Notes under the pieces: generated by a model
What the model was told of the DNA's origin: nothing
What the model saw: only the letters and a program-made list of their open reading frames with translations
Databases searched by the model: none
Assembly (NCBI GenBank): GCA_022925895.1
Contig: JAKSYS010000372.1
Coordinates: 1 to 60,048 of the forward strand
Origin: Fragilaria crotonensis
Lineage: Eukaryota > Bacillariophyta > Fragilariophyceae > Fragilariales > Fragilariaceae
Length of the DNA: 60,048 nucleotides
Direction of reading: 5' to 3'
Program-made: the position numbers and the translations under genes
Part shown: positions 33,194-44,265 of the stretch, piece after piece
Numbering within the stretch: the stretch's first letter is position 1
Layout: every line of letters begins with the position of its first letter

Positions 33194-33614
33194 TTATAAG
33201 CATTGGAATCTGGAATTCAAAATATATTTTCCATGGAATCTGGAATTCAAAATATGTTTTCCAGTACTCTGGACATTGGACATGTAGTTTCTACTGCAAA
33301 ATTTGTACCACGGAATCTGGAATTCAAAATACATTTTCCAGTATTTCTAGACAGATCGAACAAACTGGATATGGCATTAACGGAGTACTTGTACATAAAA
33401 TTGTTGTCCGTTCTACACAACGATTCGTACCACGTTATACAATATACATTTCTGGACACAGTGTAAAAAAGTGTTCATGTAGATTTCTACTGCAAAATTT
33501 GTACCATGTACTTTTCTACCGCAAATGCTACGTCAGTACGTGGATTAAAAAATAACTATAAACGAGTACTTTTGAAAATACAGTACGACAATATCTGAGT
33601 TATCTTAGGTATAT

Positions 33615-34153
33615 ATAATAATAATAATGAATGCCGTAGTATTGCGTACGGCATACGGACGTACATTACGGGTACTCTAGTAGGTACAGTAGTAGAAATG
33701 ATGTATGACGATGCGATACTAGATCATAGACAGTACCTGGTACCAGTAGATTGTACTCATACTCTCCTGCATAACATATATCCATATACAAATATTATAT
33801 ATCTTCATATCTTTTAAAGATCAACAGTACTTGTACTCCAGTAGGATTCATAGCTCACTCCAGAGTGCAGTACAGTACATAGACTAAGATAGAATCCTCT
33901 CTATTCAGTCGAGAACGCGCAACGGAAACCTATTACGCGTATGGGATGAGATCGAGGTAATGACCAGCTCCGTCTTCCAACATACCCTACAAGTACCGGT
34001 GTATTATGTGACACACGGATTCTCCCGTGAACGACTTACACTGCATAGAAGTAGTGTTATCAAGGATCAATAGTCAATACGTCAACAACCGAGACTGTGC
34101 CTACGACCTCCTATAATACCAATCTGATTCGTAATACATCCGAAAAATTGAGA
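33615..34153. other. Intergenic region upstream of the PRA1 gene
   Basis: No gene. An ATA microsatellite lies at 33612-33629, then a stretch dense in GTAC (33640-33870), and the probable promoter and leader of the gene at 34154. Confidence 0.6.
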
Positions 34154-35067
34154 ATGGCAACAACACAGATCGAAGCTGGAACAGACGATGTGGAGGAACA
34201 TCCTGAATCTGCTGATGTCAAAAAGCTGAAAAAGAAGAAGAAAAAGAACAGAAGAGCCTCATCAACTGTGACTTCGGAAACACTGCGACTTTACGTTGCG
34301 TCGGTGTAAGTGTCAATCAAACATGAACTGGATTCTGAGGATGAATATCGTTCATGACGAGGCGAAACCTAAAGGGAGCCCTTTGCGCGATGATATACTA
34401 CCTGGTTATGGACATGCGTGACGTGTCTACTTTGTAATTTACATTACTAACACTCATTTTTCCGCGAGTTAGATTCCTGCGACTATCGGATCGCATCACA
34501 CTGGACACACTGCGACCCTTGCCATTATTCTTGGGCATCCAAGAGAGTGGCCATTCCTTTTGCCTTTCCGCCGGTGCCTTTACAACCATTCCGCCGGCCG
34601 ACGACCAAAAGTCGGTATGGGATCAACTGCACACCCGTTTGGCACTTAATGTTGCCTTGTTTTTGACCAACTATGCTCTAGTTGCCGGAGGTGTGGCCAT
34701 TGTCATTGCCCTGTTGCATCCTGGTATGCTCTTGGTCCTGGCTGCCGTATCGGCACTCTGGTGGTGTCATGACTACCTAATCCATCAAACTGTCACGGTG
34801 GGATCGCACAATATCGGCACACTTCTTAGTATCAACCAGCGATCGATGGCCTTGACAATCCTCACCGTCGTTGCAATTGTATGGAAATGCTTGATTCCAG
34901 TTGTGAGCTTCCTCGTCGTAAGCGGGATTTTGATTGGACTGCATGCAATCTCTCGAGATCCCCAACACATTGAACAGTATTCACAACAATTGGCGAATGG
35001 CAACAATGGCACGTCCACACTGACACATGGAGGCCAAGCCATCGTCGATCGAGGGGATATCATTTGA
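34154..35067 (+). CDS. PRA1 family (prenylated Rab acceptor) membrane protein
   Basis: Two exons, 34154-34305 and 34473-35067 (248 residues); the intron has GTAAGT and ends GTTAG, phase 2. The N-terminus has a polylysine tract. The PRA1 core runs from LDTLRPLPLFLG to the hydrophobic double hairpins: WDQLHTRLALNVALFLTNYA, then two membrane segments, WWCHDYLI and another hydrophobic pair. PRA1/Yip3 proteins sit in Golgi, ER and endosomal membranes and help deliver prenylated Rab GTPases. The GTG-initiated longer frame from 34097 was not used because an ATG is present 57 bp downstream. It is convergent with the DGAT2 gene. Confidence 0.88.
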
Positions 35068-35211
35068 AGTTGCAAACTCCTGTACAGTATGATTCGTGAG
35101 GTGTGCCAAAAGTCGACAACGTGTTTCCATCAATAGTAAGACATCATTTGGGGATAATAACGTGTTTAAGAATTAAATAGTCTCCAACACCCTACTGTGT
35201 ACCTTGCAGCA

Positions 35212-36378
35212 TTACTTGATTTCCAATGGCACATGGCCGTACCCAGCCTTGGCTGCATGTCGTTCGTACAATAGAGTCAATTCCTCCACATATCGACTGT
35301 GATTCTCCTTGACACTCTTGGTTGGATCCATGACAAGAGGTGTCCCAACAACCACATTCAGTTTGACGGGCCGCGGTATCGGATTGGTGATTATTGGAGG
35401 AGAAACACCCGTTGCTTTCAAAAATGCCTGTTGCATCGAATAGATTAGTCCTCTCCAACCCGTGTCTGATTTACAAGTTACCAACGTATCAAAAATATCA
35501 TTCTCTCCAAATCCCAAACATGGAACCAACGGTGTGTTCGTTTCCATGGCCAACCGGACAAATCCATGACGATGTTTCAAGTACAACGTCATTGTTCCGG
35601 GCTTGGTGTACAGCGCTTCGGCAGCACCGCCGGGAACTAAAACGATGGATTGTTGCTTGTTCTGAAGAACATGTTGCAAAGTGGATTTGTTGGCCGAAAT
35701 GAAACCATTGGCAATGATCCACTCACGAAAAATTGGTGTTAAAAATGTGGCATTGAGTGTGACGGACTTTCGCGGTAACTACAGTTCATAGAAATGAAAA
35801 TGAACAGCGAGTGTACGTTGAAACAGAAGAAAGGCATTTGGTGAGAACACTTGGATGAATGAGTACGAATGAAGCTTGTGCATAATGTCTAACAAATGGC
35901 AAATGACACAACTACTAAAACGTACCCCAGGAAAGCGTTGATCAAAGCCGGCACCATCTGTGGCCAAGGCTGTGCATATCCCAACGCCAATAATCCCATG
36001 AGGGTGATAGACAAAAATGAATGGTTGTTTCGGATCCAACTCCTTCTCGTGAATCAATTCCGTGTCAAAGTATTCGGCCATCAGTCGAAAGCAAACACAT
36101 CCATTGCACCATCGTTGCCACCAACTTGACGATAAGATAACAGTGGACGACCAACCTCCCCGAGTGGGAGATGGGTCAAGAAGGATGTATAGAGTGTAAG
36201 CCACAATCGCCGCCAATAGATAGGTGTTCTGACTGTGAAGAGCATAATAGATGGAGGACCAATACAAAATTTTGTAATAGAGAATGGAGAAGACCGGGAC
36301 GGTGATCATTGCATTCCAAAACAACAGTGTCCCTCGAAACCAGCCTTTGGGTGATGCCATGGGTCGCGCAACAGTCAT
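35212..36378 (-). CDS. DGAT2: Diacylglycerol O-acyltransferase type 2
   Basis: Two exons on the minus strand, 36378-35926 and 35778-35212, giving 339 residues; the 147-bp intron has a GTACGT donor and CTGTAG acceptor. DGAT2 makes triacylglycerol from diacylglycerol and acyl-CoA at the ER and lipid droplets. The N-terminal part has hydrophobic segments (residues about 16-70). The active-site motif is FVYHPHGIIGVG (HPHG). Further family marks are IVLVPGGAAEAL, the RHGFVRLAMETNTPLVPCLG segment and a final YGHVPLEIK. Length and exon order are normal. Diatoms carry several DGAT2 paralogues; which one this is cannot be told. Confidence 0.95.
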
Positions 36379-36918
36379 GGTCGTTATCGTCTTGTGTCCT
36401 AGTCCTAGAGTCTCTAGAGCAGTAAGCAGCAGTGCCCGGTCCTTGTTCTCAGACTGTGCGATGGTGATGGGGATGGTTCTGTTGGAAAGGGTTCTGAAGT
36501 TCGATGTTTGAGACGTGAGGTTGACACGAGTACCGGTTGAGCGTTGGCTTCGACTCCAGTACTAGTACCGTACAGCTGGTTTTTCGTTGAAGCGTCCGAA
36601 CGTAGGTTGTGTACAATTCGTACCATGCACGCATATTATTTCCATATCCTTTATCAAGTTTTAGTAGCAGCTGTCTCCTGCGACCATAAAAATCCATCTC
36701 TGTCGACATGATGATCACACCTCGTCCTCCTCGTTTCTTGTCTTTGCTTCTTTGAGTGCACTGTTGACGAAGCCACGATCGAAGTCCAATGCACACCTGT
36801 GAGACTTGAACAATTTCATCAGGCGTTGGATTTCGAGTACAGAAGTCCTTGATCTTCTGTTATACTTGTGGCGATGAAGTTGTGGGTACGACCTTGCTGC
36901 CTCATTCTCTGCTGACTC
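36379..36918. other. Intergenic region
   Basis: No supported gene. It contains the promoter side of the DGAT2 gene and the presumed 3' side of the DDE transposase gene. No terminal repeat for that element could be identified. Confidence 0.5.
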
Positions 36919-39886
36919 TCAAAAGATGATGGTAAGTACAAATATATGCGCGTGCTCGAAGCAAACTTTCCCATCCTTTCTTTGGTCAACTCCTTGATTG
37001 AACACGTTGAATCTCTCACAAGTTGTTTGAAATTCTCTCGTCCCTCTTTTGAGATACAGGAACCCGTCGGTAGAAAGCCTTTGCGTGACCCCAGCAAAAT
37101 TCAATGCCTTCCCTGCTAATTCGGCATGGAACTTTGGTGTTAGAAGTACCGTGATGCCCAGCTGAGATCCAAGGTACTGAAGTGCCGTTTCCTCATCCTT
37201 GAAATCAGCACACTCTGCGATGAGATGGCGTAGGGAATACCGTAAGTCAATCTTCCCTGAAATTGTGTCTTTCTTTCCGTCGACAGTGTATTTATCTAAC
37301 TCACTTGGATCAATCAGTCCTCTTTCCCACAGAACTTGTAGCATGCCTTTAGATTTTCCTTCCCATCCAGATAGGATTTTGTCGACTTCTTTGTGAGTTT
37401 CGATTGAATTGTTTCTTGCCAATTCCTGAAGTTCGGCTTTAGTGTACCCGCGTTTTTGTTGGAGCGTCACACCCTTTTCGTTGAGCTCTTCAAGAAGGGT
37501 CTTCTTTGTTTTTCAATTGGCTTGCTTCTTTTCCCATTATTCGATCATGACGTTGTAAGTCACGTTGCTCTGGTGTCAAATACCATGGGCCACAGTCGTC
37601 AGTATTGAATACCATTGACTGTGTGTCTCCGATGCCCAGGGTTGGTGAGTGTGTGCCCAGATAACCCTCTTGTGACATTATGACTGTGTCTCTCATCTGC
37701 TGTTTTGATCCTCCAAAGTTCTTTTGCATGTTGATCGCACTGAGTGCACCATCACGTTTGCGAGCGTGTCCCTGAGAATGATCGAACAAAAATACAAAAT
37801 CGAAGCTTGGATATAGGATTCGTAGGCAATCAACCACATCCTCAAGCTGAAGACTCATGTGGTATGAATTCCAATAACCCTGATTATTGATTCCGATGAA
37901 CAAGTATTTTACGAAGGGGGATTCCAACAAAATCGGCTTCCTCGTTGTTCCCAAGATTTCCATCGCAGCTGTTGTATCGAGGTAATTTCCACCGCCGAGA
38001 GCTGCTGTTTGCCTTGCCATATTCACTCTTTGTAACTCATCCTCTGTCATCTGCCTGCCAAAGCCGAATTCGCGTGACACGAACGCAGAAAGCATATACC
38101 CATCGCCCTCCGACTTGGGCAGAAGTGGCACTTGTCCTTTGGCCCAACCCATTGTTTGGAGGACAGTAGATACTGCGCGAAGACAGACTCATCTTGACCA
38201 ATAATCATCAAGGGCCTGACTGATGATGACACTCGTATGCTTGTTTTGCTTCAACATCTCGCGCTGCCTCTTCTCCCTTTTGATTCTTGATATGCAATTC
38301 TTCCAATAGTCAACGTGAAACTCAACCCGAGTCTCATCAGATATAATATCATAGTAATGATGTCCGAAATCTGTGTCTAAGGTCTTGATCGTAGCAGCTT
38401 CACTGAGTGGAAGCTGAATCCAACGCCGACAACGTGGCTCAAGCACGGTAAGGTAGTTCTTGCAGAATGCATTTCGATGTGCGACAACATCTTCACGTTC
38501 ATGGCCATCGACGTAGAAGCTCTTCCTTCTCGTATCATACTTGAATCCGAGTAATCGCATCCAGCGCCATGCTGTTGTGAAGCTCATGTTTTTAAGTCTA
38601 TGTGCGCGAAGGAATAGCGCAATATCATCCTCATCTTGATCGACATCGACAGGATTGCTAGTAGGATTAATGGCTGTAGTACTTGTACTCAATGTTGACG
38701 TTTCTGCAGTATCTTCGTCTACTACCGATTCACGTTTCCACAACGCAGCCAGCCTTGGGATTACAGACGAATGAACGAATTGATAGACTGCTTCAATTGA
38801 AAGATGTGACAAGTTCTCGACGCCAAATGCAACAATCTGCTCCTTTGCGCATGGAAACACTTCGAGAACTCGAGGAAGAGGTCGTTTCCACACTGAACAG
38901 ACAAGTTTGGGTTTGGGAAGCATTCAAAATTACGGAACACAATGTTCCAATTTGCGATGGTTTTATAGAAGGTTGCTTGCGTCATACCAACAGTGTTCAA
39001 TACCTTACAAGATTCAGTGCAACAGTCTTGCCACGTCCATTCATTCATTTTGCAAGAGCCAATCGGTACGCATAACAAAGAAACGTCGCCCTTTGCCTGA
39101 CAGCGCATATCTCAGCTTTGGTACACACGTTGTCGATATCTCTACCTTGCACAACATTCCTCCAATTATTTTCTTCCTCATGAACGCTTTGAAGCAGTAC
39201 AATCCTTCTCTGAAGTGCTTCCATTGGAGTTTCAGAATCGAAATCAGTATCATTCCCATCCTCGCAATTCGTTGTCCCATGTTTCTTTGGTGGTTTGAAC
39301 ACTCGGTATGCCTCTGGGCTACATGGCCAGTAACTTGAGCTAGAAGCATCAGCAGCAATCATTACAGCGGCCGCACCAGTATCTCCTATCCTTGCTCGTT
39401 TGCTCGGTGATTGCTCAACAATGTCTCCGATCCTTCCTCCCGTAGCCTCCGTGTTGACAGGTGTAGTTATCATTGTGTCGAGAGCGGGTCTTGATCTTGT
39501 GCTTGGAATGACTAGCACATTTGCGGCTGCTTCCATTACTTTTTCGTTCCATGCACTGTTAAGTGGACATGGGTACCGTATCTGCCTTGATTTCTCTGTG
39601 AAGTAGTAATAGAATGTGTTCTTGTATGTGACTCTGAACACTCCTGTTGTGTTTGATCCATCAAATCGGTGCATCAATTCTCCGAAAGAAGCCGACTTGG
39701 ACATCCCTGTATTGAACCTTCTTACATCAATGACGCCAAGGGACGCATTGACATCAAATCTCCTAAAGCTTCAGCCCAAGTTGATGCAGGAAGCCAGCAA
39801 TTTGACAATCTCGGACCATACGTGATGTCTGTTCGAAGTAGCATGACGGCATCAGTCAAAATAGCATATTTACCTTTGTCAACCAT
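36919..39886 (-). pseudogene. DDE transposase-like gene (fungal-type 'YVDGHER' family), frame-shifted
   Basis: About 980 codons on the minus strand from ATG 39886, read across several frames with indels near 39710, 39055, 38905, 38205, 38125 and 37490. A DNA-binding-like part (ATFYKTIANWN, LPRVLEVFP) is followed by LGFKYDTRRKSFYVDGHERE. Then comes a DDE core: IIGQDESVF (first D), FVFLFDHSQGHARKRDGALS ... MRDT (second D) and LLTPKFHAELAGKALNFAGV (E). I know this architecture from uncharacterised transposase-like proteins in basidiomycetes and insects. In about 90 bp the frame leaves and returns (38205 and 38125), so sequence error is plausible. No inverted repeats or target duplication were found around it. 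A single-exon cellular gene derived from a transposase is the alternative. Confidence 0.7.
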
Positions 39887-40410
39887 TGTATCTATAGATT
39901 TATCACCAACAGTAGGTTCACTGAGTTACATAGGAAGGTGACTGCAGGAGGTAAATCTATAGATTAGAATGGAAATGTTGCAAACGACGGCTTGAAAATC
40001 TCATTGTGGAAGCCTTGCTTCCAACACGACAAAGTCCCGCCCTCGTGACGTCATATTGGCAGTGAAATCGGTCTAGCGTAGAATTAATACTGGGACGTGC
40101 GCCCGGATTTTAGAACAGAAAACCAGCTGTACCTGGTACACAATCTCTACCTACTACCGGTAGAGAGTCTACTAACGGTAGAGTGTCAAAAACATTGATA
40201 GGGTGCATGTGTCAGAAGTCAGAACGAGATCATATAACGGACGACGACAGGCATAGTAGAGGAATCTTGAGACTGCAGACTGGGTACTCGAGTACTGGGC
40301 AGAACAATATTGTTGAGTTAGTACATACATATCTGGATATAAACATTGGAGTCGCATGATCCATGATTCGACCACATCAATCGCCAGTCGTCTTGACACA
40401 AAAACCAACG
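39887..40410. other. Intergenic region with a 12-bp inverted repeat
   Basis: ATCTATAGATTT (39891) and AAATCTATAGAT (39953) form an inverted pair whose core is self-complementary. GTAC-rich sequence occurs around 40125-40330. No gene. Confidence 0.5.
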
Positions 40411-41373
40411 ATGGCCATCGCTTCACGCATCATCCCTCTTTACCTTCCTCTCCTCGTCCTCTTTCACCCCGTTCTAGGACGCAATCCGTCATATCTTGCA
40501 TCTCCGTTAGGTCGCGCGTCATCATCTTTATTTGCTCACAGCCGTCACTGTAGGACTCACCAACAGCTCGCATGCCACGGGTTTCGTCGCCTACCGTTGG
40601 TCCATACCAATTCCCTCCTCCGCCGGGCCGTTCGCTCTTCATCGTCACAGGCGTACCGCCTCCCCTCGGGCGCTGTCACGTCATCCACTCGACGATACTT
40701 GTTGGACTTTTTCAATCCTCTCGAACCTCTCGAATTGGCATGGGAATTGTATTGCAATCGCTATGATATTTTGGACGAACTGGTCGTTAAAGTCGTGGCA
40801 GTCACAAAACGCCATTCCATCAAGGCGCTCGCTGTAGTAGGTGGTTTACTTGCGGTTGGGGAAGTCCTGGCACGGGTGGGCATTTTGGGAAAACAGGGGT
40901 TGAAGGCCTATTTGTGGCAATCGGAACGATTCAAGGATGGCACGGAAGAACGATTCTTTCAAAAGACGTCTGCGTGGATGGTCGATAACGGTCTCAACGC
41001 ACTGCAACACTTTCATGGGCTCGGATCCAAGAGTAAATTTGCCATTTCAATCAGTGCCGGTGCCTTGTTTGGACGAGCCATGATTGCATCCACTGTCATT
41101 TGTGTCAAGACTATATTGGTGTCTTTCTTTGTTCTAGAAACGTTGTCGTTTTTGGGTGTCATTGGTGATGCCGGAGAAAGTATACTGGATTGGGTCGAAG
41201 ATGAATATGAGCGACACGCGTCGTGGACCATGTATTTGGCTAGTTGGCACAAGAAGGCGCGAAGGAAGATGTCGTTGGCATGGTTAGAAGAACTGTACGA
41301 AGCTGCAGTGGACGAAGAAAAGATCGCCAGCTTTGGGTTTAGTGTGGGAACTGTCTTCACTCTTTTGACGTAA
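40411..41373 (+). CDS. Unknown protein with N-terminal signal sequence
   Basis: 320 residues from ATG 40411; an in-frame ATG at 40363 is possible, but 40411 puts a typical signal peptide (IIPLYLPLLVLFHPVLG) at the start. A basic, serine/arginine-rich stretch follows (residues about 25-95), then hydrophobic segments at about 145-165 and 225-260 with charged surroundings, and a C-terminal FGFSVGTVFTLL. Signal peptide plus basic region would fit plastid or secretory targeting in an alga. No family recognised. The same frame stays open for 107 codons after the TAA, see findings. Confidence 0.6.
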   Translation: MAIASRIIPLYLPLLVLFHPVLGRNPSYLASPLGRASSSLFAHSRHCRTHQQLACHGFRRLPLVHTNSLLRRAVRSSSSQAYRLPSGAVTSSTRRYLLDFFNPLEPLELAWELYCNRYDILDELVVKVVAVTKRHSIKALAVVGGLLAVGEVLARVGILGKQGLKAYLWQSERFKDGTEERFFQKTSAWMVDNGLNALQHFHGLGSKSKFAISISAGALFGRAMIASTVICVKTILVSFFVLETLSFLGVIGDAGESILDWVEDEYERHASWTMYLASWHKKARRKMSLAWLEELYEAAVDEEKIASFGFSVGTVFTLLT

Positions 41374-41984
41374 CAGCTGATGATTGGTATAGCACAGGCC
41401 GTCAAAGCCGATGACATTCGAATGTTTCCTCCCGCGGGAAACAGTCCCACCCTGCTGGAAATCCGAACTATCGTCCTGCAGTTTCCCCTTCCACAGTTCC
41501 ACCTGCTGAAGGATTTGGAATGTACGTTGATGAGGATTGTTTCTCTGTGTGCACGCATACCCGCATTAGCTCGGAGCTTTCTAATGTGCTGTTTACCACA
41601 CTGCGGGGATCATATCGTGACTATTGATCCAACGCAGATTCTCCGTCGCTACCGTTTGTCCCAATTGTCATCAAGGGACACTTACTCGACGTGAGGAACA
41701 TGTTACAGTCTTTACATTGGCTACTATTGTTGGATGTACATGGTGGCGTGGCCATTGTGTTGGTTGCCACTCGTCTTGCCCGATCTCAAATCGACCGAAC
41801 ACTATTGTCGCCATTGCAATTACAGAATCGCCAATAAAAAATATCCATGGAGCAAACGGCGGGCATGACCATCAATCACATCCAACAGCTCGAGTCGTAG
41901 GATGACGAACCAAAGAACGTTGGTTTCTTTTCTCAAAACAGCCGAGTATGTACTGTAACGATTTCGATGCCCAAAGCTTAACTT
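41374..41984. other. Intergenic region, convergent gene ends
   Basis: The first 320 bp are open in the frame of the upstream gene (41380-41694), with a coding-like hydrophobic/charged pattern but no recognised domain. The rest shows nothing. Confidence 0.5.
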
Positions 41985-43529
41985 TTACTTGGTTTTTTCG
42001 TACAAGTAGGCCTTATCTTTGGCGTAGTCTGGTGGTACACCGAGTTCGCACCACCACACTTTGGAGAGCTCCTTGCGAGCAGGATCGAGTCCAACCAGTT
42101 TCATGTAGTCAACTACCGATCGTTCCTTTCCCATTGTGTAGTGCTCCACACCATAGAAGACGTCTTTCGGCCAAACGACATCTGGCGCTGACTCTGGGTA
42201 GCCGAGTTGATGTTTCAGGCGATGAATGACTAGACCTTCGATCAATCCATCCATGCCCTCTCCAAGAAATCGTCCCACCGACTCCCAATACTTTGGTTTA
42301 TGTCGTCGGACGTAAATGTGTCCCACTACAGAATGGGTCGGAGCAAAAATATCGTATCCAAAGGTCCAGAGTCGAGCAGACATGATTATTTCTTCTCCCA
42401 TAAACACCCATGGTAGGAATGGATCGAACGGAACATCCTTCAGAAAATCCGAATGCGCCACAAAGTATCCTGCTGCCACAAATGGGACGAATCTAGGGAT
42501 ATCGATCCGGTTCCCAACGCAAGCACCACATCCTTCCAACCGAATAATTTCGTGTTCCACCTGCGAATCCGAAAAGACGGCATCACAAATCCGTGGCGCA
42601 CCGCGCTTCTCCCCATGTTCGAAATCTTCGTCGGCACCGGGTGGGTAATGCGAAATAACTGGTTTGTCTGACGGCGCTTTTCGGAGCATATCCACGGACT
42701 GAGCATCCCACCCTTTGGCAAAGGTCATGTGCGAGTCAATCTGCATGAACCATGTCTCGCCGCTCCACAATTTGGAGGCAAAGTATCGTGCCGTGTATGG
42801 TCCTAGCGATTCCGATTCGTCCACCCGCAGCAAGCGGACGTGAGAACAATACTTCTGTCCAACGTCCGACTTGCAAAAGAGCTCATAGCAATCGTCATCC
42901 GGTGCGATCGGTTCCACCTTCCCCCCTACCAGGACACCCGACATGCAATTGGCAACACAATTCTGTTGCACGAGTCCAACAAAAATCCGGTCCGGCGACG
43001 TGGCCTGTTGGAATGCTTCCGTAAGGGTGAACACACAATTTTCATCACGATACGATGCCACGGATAAGAAGATGGAATCATCGGATCGTCGCTCGGGCAT
43101 GTGATTCGCATAATGACGATCAAATGCGTAGAGCTTCTTCACTGCCAAATCGTGATAAATTCGATGGTAGATGCGAAAATCCCGTTCCCCCTGCGATGCC
43201 TTGAGCAATCCCGAGTGTAATTCTGTTAGAAATTCTTCAAAGACGGCAATCGTTTCGTTCACTGTCACAGCAGGCTGTCTCTCGTCTCGTTTTTGTTCTG
43301 GAAATTGAGGATTTGCAGCCGATTTCCGCAACGAGCGGAACACTGGAGATGACAAGCGCGCATCCAAGACAGCTTTCTCGACGGATATCAATGCTCCACC
43401 AACGCGGTTCGTCTTATCGGATACTGCAAAACAGAGCAGAAAAATCAACGTTGCAGCCAGGAACATGGCACTGAGGAGGAATCCGATTATTGCATAATCG
43501 CTGAGGGCCTGCTTTTTCGGTGTCTTCAT
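41985..43529 (-). CDS. GT60 family GlcNAc-transferase-like glycosyltransferase
   Basis: 514 residues, no intron, from ATG 43529. Type II membrane layout: short cytosolic end, one membrane segment (residues about 13-37), then a stem and a lumenal catalytic domain. The catalytic part fits the family of Dictyostelium Skp1 GlcNAc-transferase: IFLSVASYRDENCVFTL, PDRIFVGLVQQNC, LGPYTARYFASKLWSGE, the metal-binding FMQIDSHMTF, SDKPVISHYPP and a late FMGEEIIMSARLWTFGYD. The Skp1 enzyme works in the cytoplasm, whereas the membrane anchor here suggests a Golgi enzyme acting on secreted or wall glycoproteins. Convergent with the unknown protein gene. Confidence 0.88.
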   Translation of the reverse strand: MKTPKKQALSDYAIIGFLLSAMFLAATLIFLLCFAVSDKTNRVGGALISVEKAVLDARLSSPVFRSLRKSAANPQFPEQKRDERQPAVTVNETIAVFEEFLTELHSGLLKASQGERDFRIYHRIYHDLAVKKLYAFDRHYANHMPERRSDDSIFLSVASYRDENCVFTLTEAFQQATSPDRIFVGLVQQNCVANCMSGVLVGGKVEPIAPDDDCYELFCKSDVGQKYCSHVRLLRVDESESLGPYTARYFASKLWSGETWFMQIDSHMTFAKGWDAQSVDMLRKAPSDKPVISHYPPGADEDFEHGEKRGAPRICDAVFSDSQVEHEIIRLEGCGACVGNRIDIPRFVPFVAAGYFVAHSDFLKDVPFDPFLPWVFMGEEIIMSARLWTFGYDIFAPTHSVVGHIYVRRHKPKYWESVGRFLGEGMDGLIEGLVIHRLKHQLGYPESAPDVVWPKDVFYGVEHYTMGKERSVVDYMKLVGLDPARKELSKVWWCELGVPPDYAKDKAYLYEKTK

Positions 43530-44265
43530 GTTAATGATTAGGCTTGGGTCCTTGATGTTGGTAATGCAATGGGCACTTGTTAATGACTGTGAACTGTTCT
43601 ATCGAATGATCTGATGACCGCTGCGCTTATTGAGCTTTCCAATAAACTTCGTTCGCTTCAGTGCATAGAGGTCTGTGTCTCAGTTCCTGCTCTTCACCTC
43701 TACGGATACAAGTGCTTCTACCTCGAAGTCAACAACAAATTGTAGAATGTTTCGAGACTCGAGGGGCATCTACAATCTACAGTACAGGCGATAAGCGACC
43801 AGGCTTCAGCCATACGTACAAGCGTAGCCTACGCGTTTGTACCAAAACACCAGGTGCGTATTTCTTCAAAATGCAGTTACTAATACTGAGTACGACAGTA
43901 CAGTACTTGTATTCTCGGAGGAGGAATGAAGTAACTTGGCATTTCTCCGACCTGGTTACGGCAAACGTCCACTGTTGAGTGGGGAGAACCGATGTGGAGT
44001 GGGTAATGTAGCATCACACAGGTTTTCCAACATGTTAAAATAAGAAAGCTCTATACCTTGACACCATTTTCCCAGCGATGTATGTGAACCTAGTAGGGAA
44101 ACTGGACTAAAATCCCTAACCCCGAGGAGGTTGGGATCTCCTGCATAATGGACAAGATGAAGTGTACAGCCACACGCATTCCACTTTGCTTTGCGATCGG
44201 AAGCGTTGACTGCAGGCTGTATGCGGGGATCCTGTCAACTTTCCTAGAGATACTCTTACACACTC
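43530..44265. other. Intergenic region
   Basis: No supported gene. It holds the upstream region of the glycosyltransferase gene and the 3' side of the transporter gene; GTAC motifs cluster near 43890-43915. Confidence 0.5.

Larger units (their letters stand above)
31016..33614. repeat. 517-bp tandem duplication, copy 2 (interrupted twice)
   Basis: The copy is split into 31016-31083, 32389-32422 and 33197-33614, about 520 bp in total and highly similar to copy 1. The gaps are a hAT-like element and a Harbinger-type MITE. Confidence 0.9.

Noticed and set aside
30499..33614. LTR retrotransposon with ~400-bp direct repeats
   Set aside because: The direct repeats are adjacent tandem copies of a 517-bp unit; the space between them is explained by two transposons with their own target duplications, and no reverse transcriptase or primer site is seen.
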